Source: Parasedimentitalea psychrophila
GTDB taxonomy: Bacteria; Pseudomonadota; Alphaproteobacteria; Rhodobacterales; Rhodobacteraceae
Length of the DNA: 64,000 nucleotides
Assembly: GCF_030285785.1 (NCBI RefSeq)
Contig: NZ_CP127247.1
Location: forward strand, 4,487,501 to 4,551,500
Direction of reading: 5' to 3'
The notes beneath the pieces were generated by a model. It was not told the origin of the DNA. It saw nothing but the letters and a program-made list of their open reading frames with translations, and made no database searches. Position 1 is the first letter of the stretch, and every line of letters starts with the position of its first letter. The translations under genes were made by a program, and so were the position numbers. Below, piece after piece: positions 59,420 to 64,000 of this stretch.

Positions 59420-60703
59420 TCAGGTCTCCGTCCGCTTTGAGTAGTCGAGCTCTCGGAACAGGTGGATCCGCCCCTTATCAAAATTCGCACCATTCTCCCA
59501 TCGGATCACGGCGTACAGGGTGGCTACATAACCGTTGGTAATGTCACCATCCACGTATCTGTTCACTGTTTTGGAGGTGACGGTGACACTGTTGATGTCC
59601 AGTACGCCAAGGGTGGTTGTGGCGATAACCGAATTGCCAACATCGTACCAATCAATCACCGGACGGTCAGTCGGAGCGCCGTTGTGGCTATAGTTTACAA
59701 GGGAAATGACGTACCTGTGGCCGGGTTCGAAGTTCGGCGTCTGGATGGAACTAACGTTACCGTCCACGTCTTTGTCGTACAAGGTGCCCGTTTTGCCGTC
59801 GCCCACCGTGACACCATCGTAAGGATGAAGCCCGTAGTAGGGGGAGCCTGTCTCCGCAGGGTCTGGACCACCACCACCGTGCTCGTCGATCATTTCTTTG
59901 ACACCGAGAACTGAGGGCGTGACTCCGTTGGCAGTTCCCGCGATGTTCTGTGCGGACGAGGACTGCATCGTCACACCGTAGGCCCCTGCGCTCGACTTGA
60001 CCATGTTCGCCCCCGGCAGCAAGCCGGTCACCTTAGAAGCGAGATCCACCGTATTCACGGTGCCTGCCGGATCAACGCCAAGGGCAGCGCGGGCGGCGGC
60101 GGCGGCGGCCACATCCGACAGGTTGTTGGCGGCCTGCAACAGCTCGGACTTGTCAAAAACGGACCCCAGCAAGACTGCCGCTGCAGAGAGGTTTTGATAG
60201 ACCAGCGTTGCCGAGCCCGACTGAACAATAAACACCTCACCCTCGACCGTGGCGGCAAGGCCAGCCGCTTCACTCGCAAAAATCTTGGCGCCAGCCGCCA
60301 GCGCCGCCAGCTCAGCCTGCGCCTTGAAACTCTCGGCCTCACCACTGGCGGTCAAAGCCGCAGCCTCGGACAGGGCGGCAGCAGCGGCACTTTCCACCGC
60401 CAAATCGGCAAAGGCACTTTCGAGGAACAGCGTCGGGATCGCTGCATTCTTTACCCAGGTGCCTGCAATACGCTCATAGATCCCGGCCTCATCTGAGGTG
60501 TTCAGCACCAGCCCGAACTGATCATCAACGGCACCGACACGGGCCTGCAGATCAGCAAGAGCGCCATCGATGTAAGCCAGACCGCCACCGGCGGCGATGC
60601 TCTCATATTCCTGCATCCAGTCGGCGATATCCGACTTTCGCGGCTCATACCCTGCGCTCGGCGGGTTGCCGGTCATGATTATCTTTGGAGAAAGTGCGAC
60701 CAT
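59420..60703 (-). CDS. Phage tail fibre protein
   Basis: A 427-residue protein. The N-terminal ~100 residues contain alternating acidic and hydrophobic segments, then an Ala-rich region (about 100-165, ESAAAAALSEAAALTASGEA) and a C-terminal beta-rich part with VSSIQTPNFEPGHRYVISL. The Ala/Gly/Ser coiled fibre followed by a beta tip is common for receptor-binding fibres. It is the first gene after the J-like gene, as expected for a fibre attached at the tail tip of prophage B. Confidence 0.7.
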   Translation of the reverse strand: MVALSPKIIMTGNPPSAGYEPRKSDIADWMQEYESIAAGGGLAYIDGALADLQARVGAVDDQFGLVLNTSDEAGIYERIAGTWVKNAAIPTLFLESAFADLAVESAAAAALSEAAALTASGEAESFKAQAELAALAAGAKIFASEAAGLAATVEGEVFIVQSGSATLVYQNLSAAAVLLGSVFDKSELLQAANNLSDVAAAAAARAALGVDPAGTVNTVDLASKVTGLLPGANMVKSSAGAYGVTMQSSSAQNIAGTANGVTPSVLGVKEMIDEHGGGGPDPAETGSPYYGLHPYDGVTVGDGKTGTLYDKDVDGNVSSIQTPNFEPGHRYVISLVNYSHNGAPTDRPVIDWYDVGNSVIATTTLGVLDINSVTVTSKTVNRYVDGDITNGYVATLYAVIRWENGANFDKGRIHLFRELDYSKRTET

Positions 60704-60715
60704 TTTGCGCCCACC

Positions 60716-62530
60716 TTAAGCTGTGAATGTTACAGAAGACGACCAGTCGGAAACTCCGAGGCCGTTGGTTCGATTGCGGATCTGGATCTCGTGCTCAGCG
60801 CCGGACAACAGGCCGGACACCTGCAAAGCGCCCTGCCCTGCAGCCGCCGACACCAGCACCCAGGCGGAAGAGACTGCCGTTGTCCGGTACTGCAGATCCA
60901 TCACATAGGCTGCGTCCTGCACATCCCACTGCACCGTTGCCGAGCCCGCAGCTGCCGCTGACACCGCAAACCCGGTTGGGACCGGAATGCTGGCGTCACT
61001 CACCACCCCGTCGTAGACCGGGCGCCGCGGCTCTTCAGTTGCCGCGTCAAAATCAAAATCCTCTGGCCTCACCGAATTGGCGGTCAGGGTGAATATGCCG
61101 ACGCTTTCGCGGGCAAGTTCGCCAACCTCGATATAGATATCAATGCCCATTTCCGGGTGAATGACGCGGGCAAATCGATGCGCCCGGCCCCCTGAACGCC
61201 CACCAAGGATTTCATACCCCTTCATGCCAAGAGTGCCGCGCAGCTGGTATTGCGACAGTTTGGTGCGGGCCAGACGCTTGTTCAGGCGTGACACCTGATT
61301 GTGGTTTGTCACCATGAACAGCTGCGGCTCATCGCGCACCGGCATGGCAACCTGACGCTCCACCCATGTGCCGCTTGGCGTCTCGCGCCAGCCGTTGTCC
61401 GGCTCGGTATAGACCGCCGCCACCTCGTCCGGAGCATCGGCGCCCCACTGGCCCTCGATCAGCTCCAGGGCAAGAAAGTCCTCCGGCCCAAGCGTCAGCT
61501 CAGGCTCGATCCAGCGGCCAACCGTGAACCCGACTTTGCCGTCTGCCCGCTCATAGACAAAGGCATCACAGGCCGCTGCCATCTGTGCGCGCTGCGCTTC
61601 AAACTCCTGCTCATCCGAGAGGGTGCCGTTAATCTCCCAGCGCTTGCGCGGGATCCCTTCGCTGTCCAGCGCCACAACATCGCTGGCATCGGCCTCATCA
61701 GCCACTTCCGCCCAGTCCACGTCACGGCCCAGAACATTGACAACCCAATCGGCAAAGACCAGCGCCGCGTTTGACGTGAAACGGCTCAGACCGTCACGCG
61801 GATCGTAAATATCCTTCTTGCCATCAAAGACCGGCGCATAGGCCCACTGGCGGCCATCCGGGTAAATCTGGGTAAAACTCGATTGCGGTGGCCGCGCCGC
61901 CCAAAGAACAGCCCCCGACAGACCCTTAAAATCATGCGCCGCGGCTATCTCGGCAAAAGCCGCATTCAGGCCCGGATCTGCCTGCTGACCGGGATCGCCG
62001 GTGAACGCCGTAATCCGGCCATAGCCTTTAATCGGGCTTTCCGCGATATTGCTTTTGGCCGGGTCGGCCTCGCTGAACAGCGTCACAATTCGCTCATCCA
62101 GCCAGTGCTGCACGATGCCCTCAATCGGGTGTGCCGCCAGGATTGCCACATAATACCGCTTGCCGTCTGAGAACCCGGTGAAGCCCAGCGGTCCACCCTT
62201 GCGCGATCGACCATAGACCCATTCGGCATAGGCCACCGGCTGAGCAAAATTGACCATCCGCGCACCCGGACTTGGAATAGAGGGGGTCGGAACCAGTTGC
62301 GCCGCAAGGGCTGACAGGCCGATGGCCACAACAGTTTTGACCACAAAGCCGCCAATCACGGTGCCCGCAAAACTTGCGCCCAACCCGTAGGCGGCAGTTG
62401 TCGCAAGGGCGGATCCAGCAGCGACGCCCAATGAGCCAGCGATCCAACCGACAACCGGCCCGGCCTCCGCCCGCTGCGGTGTCAGCATGGTGCTGCCCAG
62501 CAGAGCGGCAAACAGCAGATTACGCCTCAT
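60716..62530 (-). CDS. J-like phage tail tip protein
   Basis: A 604-residue central tip protein. ATG 62530 lies inside the last codons of the NlpC/P60-like gene (about 11-base overlap), giving a signal-like N-terminus (MRRNLLFAALLGSTMLTPQ) and a further hydrophobic stretch. The middle has beta-rich domains and the C-terminal ~85 residues look like a fibronectin type III repeat (AVSAAAAGSATVQWDV; YVMDLQYRTTAVSSAWV). It is half the size of the prophage A homologue, lacking the Gly-rich tip, which the separate fibre gene may replace. Confidence 0.8.
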   Translation of the reverse strand: MRRNLLFAALLGSTMLTPQRAEAGPVVGWIAGSLGVAAGSALATTAAYGLGASFAGTVIGGFVVKTVVAIGLSALAAQLVPTPSIPSPGARMVNFAQPVAYAEWVYGRSRKGGPLGFTGFSDGKRYYVAILAAHPIEGIVQHWLDERIVTLFSEADPAKSNIAESPIKGYGRITAFTGDPGQQADPGLNAAFAEIAAAHDFKGLSGAVLWAARPPQSSFTQIYPDGRQWAYAPVFDGKKDIYDPRDGLSRFTSNAALVFADWVVNVLGRDVDWAEVADEADASDVVALDSEGIPRKRWEINGTLSDEQEFEAQRAQMAAACDAFVYERADGKVGFTVGRWIEPELTLGPEDFLALELIEGQWGADAPDEVAAVYTEPDNGWRETPSGTWVERQVAMPVRDEPQLFMVTNHNQVSRLNKRLARTKLSQYQLRGTLGMKGYEILGGRSGGRAHRFARVIHPEMGIDIYIEVGELARESVGIFTLTANSVRPEDFDFDAATEEPRRPVYDGVVSDASIPVPTGFAVSAAAAGSATVQWDVQDAAYVMDLQYRTTAVSSAWVLVSAAAGQGALQVSGLLSGAEHEIQIRNRTNGLGVSDWSSSVTFTA

Positions 62531-62945
62531 AGCCCACACCCCAGATTGCCAGCACCTCAGAGACAGCCTGCGGGCTGAGCGTTGTGACCCCCTGCAGCCC
62601 CTTGCAGCCCCAGGCAGATCCAAGCCAGATCGCGCCGCAGGGAGAGGACCGCCCACCCGGATCCCGCAACATCAGCACAGCCGCATCGCCTGGCTGGGGC
62701 GTGTCCACACGCGGCAAACCACCAATGGTTGCCAGGCAGGCCTCAACCGCCATGACTGGGTCGCGCAAAAAACCGGTTTCCCGTTGGCACGATCCACGAC
62801 TGTCATAGACACCCCGGACCGCCGCCGCCGGATCCCGACCCGTCACCCGCATCACCCAGTCCGCCAGACAGAGCATGCAATCCGTTTCGCCCCAGATGAA
62901 CGGCCTGGCAGCCCATCTGTGCAGTTCTTGGTAAAGGGGCGTCAT
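62520..62945 (-). CDS. NlpC/P60-like tail tip peptidase (DUF6950-type)
   Basis: A 141-residue protein. WGETDCMLCLADWVMRV supplies the candidate catalytic Cys, and DTPQPGDAAVLML the strand before the usual His region, although a clear His is less evident than in the prophage A counterpart (5949-6359). It likely cuts peptidoglycan stem peptides on DNA entry. It overlaps both neighbours (ATGA with the hub-like gene near 62942 and 11 bases with the J-like gene). Confidence 0.65.
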   Translation of the reverse strand: MTPLYQELHRWAARPFIWGETDCMLCLADWVMRVTGRDPAAAVRGVYDSRGSCQRETGFLRDPVMAVEACLATIGGLPRVDTPQPGDAAVLMLRDPGGRSSPCGAIWLGSAWGCKGLQGVTTLSPQAVSEVLAIWGVGYEA

Positions 62946-63529
62946 CCGAACAGCTTCTCTTCTTCAAAATCAGTAGTGGGCATGAATTCCAGCGATGGGT
63001 TTGACTTTCCGATCAGCTTGGCGTGGCCTTCGGTGTTCAGCACAATCCGGCGCGAGGCCCGGCGCTTTTCGGTCCAGGCTTCAAATCCAAGTGAGATCGA
63101 TCGGTCCTGCGCGCCGCTGGCCGATATCCCAAGGGTCCGCATGGTGCGCTGCATCCATTGGACAGGAGGCACCTTGGGCGCATAAAACTCTGCCATGGAG
63201 CTGATGGGCTGCACCAGGAAGGTGATGGACCGCCCCTCAATATAGGTCAGACCAAGGGCGCGCACCTGGGTGATCAGATCATCCGCATCCGGATCCTGGA
63301 AATAGGACAGGGTAACATTGCCCTCTGGCGCCTGACCTTCCCTGGCACTGCCCAGACTGGAGACACTGACCAGCTGGGTGCCAAACCAGCGGTTGCCGTC
63401 TGTATCGACAAAGACACCGTCAGTGCCGATGATGAACCGAGCCGGACCATCCGGGGTGTCGATCTCGCACAGGTCAAGAGCCCCGTGGATCGCTCCATCG
63501 AGGTCATAGCCTTCCGGGAAAAAGCTCAT
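62942..63529 (-). CDS. Phage tail hub-associated protein (DUF2163-like)
   Basis: A 195-residue protein with the blocks FPEGYDLDGAIHGALDLCEI, DGPARFIIGTDGVFVDTDGN and LTYIEGRSITFLVQPI, consistent with the DUF2163 hub family of rhodobacteral phages and gene transfer agents. Start and stop overlap both neighbours by four bases. It corresponds in order to 5359-5952 of prophage A. Confidence 0.68.
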   Translation of the reverse strand: MSFFPEGYDLDGAIHGALDLCEIDTPDGPARFIIGTDGVFVDTDGNRWFGTQLVSVSSLGSAREGQAPEGNVTLSYFQDPDADDLITQVRALGLTYIEGRSITFLVQPISSMAEFYAPKVPPVQWMQRTMRTLGISASGAQDRSISLGFEAWTEKRRASRRIVLNTEGHAKLIGKSNPSLEFMPTTDFEEEKLFG

Positions 63530-64000
63530 CGGTTCAAAACCTCACGGAAGTTTAAACGCAGGCGCGCAACCAGGTCGATATTGTAACCAGCCTGCCCCAT
63601 GCCATCCTCCACGGCTTCAAACAGCCCTTCCCCTTCCAGCTTTAAGATGTCACCAGCTGTGATCGCGGTCCGCAACGGCATTTGAACGCCGATGTCATAG
63701 GACCCCGGTGAGACCTCAGAGACCCATGTCACCAAAAACGGCCAAAGCTTGTGGCTCATGATCTGGCCAACAACTGGAGCAACCTCGGCGTTTTCCACCC
63801 GGATTTGCACAGCCCCAGCCGCCGCATCCGCCGCCGCAAAACATGCGGGCTCAGAGGCAAAGCCAACGCCCGAGGCAAAAGTTGCTCCACCTTCAAACGA
63901 GGTCCCAGCGGACGGAGCAGACGTAGCAAAGCCAACCGGATCAACCATGGTCAGCCGATAGATCCCCACTCGGCCCTGCGCCTGTGCCCGGATCGCCCGC
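63526..64000 (-). CDS. Phage distal tail protein, 5' end outside window
   Basis: The frame is open to the window edge (158 residues visible; reading inward from 64000 as RAIRAQAQGRVGIYRLTMVD). GTG at 63969 is an apparent start but the frame continues upstream, so the gene is truncated by the window. The visible part is Ala/Gly-rich with beta-strand patterns (GAVQIRVENAEVAPVVGQIM; PGSYDIGVQMPLRTAITAGD). By order it is the counterpart of the prophage A gene at 4703-5353. Confidence 0.6.
   Translation of the reverse strand, partial: RAIRAQAQGRVGIYRLTMVDPVGFATSAPSAGTSFEGGATFASGVGFASEPACFAAADAAAGAVQIRVENAEVAPVVGQIMSHKLWPFLVTWVSEVSPGSYDIGVQMPLRTAITAGDILKLEGEGLFEAVEDGMGQAGYNIDLVARLRLNFREVLNR

Overview
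The window looks like a chromosome segment of a Rhodobacteraceae bacterium (Roseobacter group, close to Phaeobacter, Ruegeria or Pseudophaeobacter). Evidence is the alphaproteobacterial core gene set (single-frame prfB, hemA-type ALA synthase, IspG next to a RodZ-like protein, Bpt, DUF2852, TadE/TadG pilins), a TakP-type TRAP system, high GC with mixed start codons, and short intergenic repeats scattered between genes. No species call is possible from sequence reading alone.

Layout. 1-10.8 kb: right part of prophage A (+ strand), a siphovirus-like tail module running tail terminator, tail tube, assembly chaperone with a perfect -1 frameshift site, tape measure, distal tail proteins, NlpC/P60-like peptidase, large J-like tip protein and fibre-associated protein. 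11.2-46.7 kb: mostly core chromosome. It holds an adenylate/guanylate cyclase; DUF2852, RDD, Bpt and VOC genes; a TRAP transporter with unusually large permeases next to a sensor kinase and LuxR-type regulator; ilvI-ilvN behind a textbook attenuator; prfB; PBP1A and an AmiC-like amidase; an aminotransferase; an M48 protease and a DsbA-like protein; ispG and rodZ; hemA behind a perfect FNR-type box; an M20 dipeptidase; and a tadE-tadE-tadG cluster.

46.7-57.2 kb: a flexible, more AT-rich zone. It begins with a broken tyrosine recombinase beside a 43-bp tRNA 3' fragment (candidate att site). Next come single + strand genes (outer-membrane barrel, YceI, ABM-domain protein) separated by repeated elements ending in CTCCTTTTNTGGAC, then a metalloprotease and a membrane protein separated by an octanucleotide tandem repeat. 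After a phage DUF3310 gene lie fragments of a DUF2235 protein, a Ser/Thr kinase and a possible toxin tail, and a DUF3604 gene bounded by direct repeats. 57.2-64 kb: the left end of prophage B (- strand), with overlapping spanins, a membrane-anchored lysozyme, a fibre, a J-like protein, an NlpC/P60-like peptidase and distal tail proteins. It repeats, with different sequences, the tail-tip order of prophage A.

Working together: the TRAP genes and adjacent two-component system probably form one uptake-and-sensing unit for a small carboxylate or 2-oxo acid. The attenuator couples branched-chain amino acid supply to acetolactate synthase. The FNR box probably links oxygen to tetrapyrrole synthesis. 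The best candidate for something undescribed is the cassette-like run at 47.9-50.7 kb.
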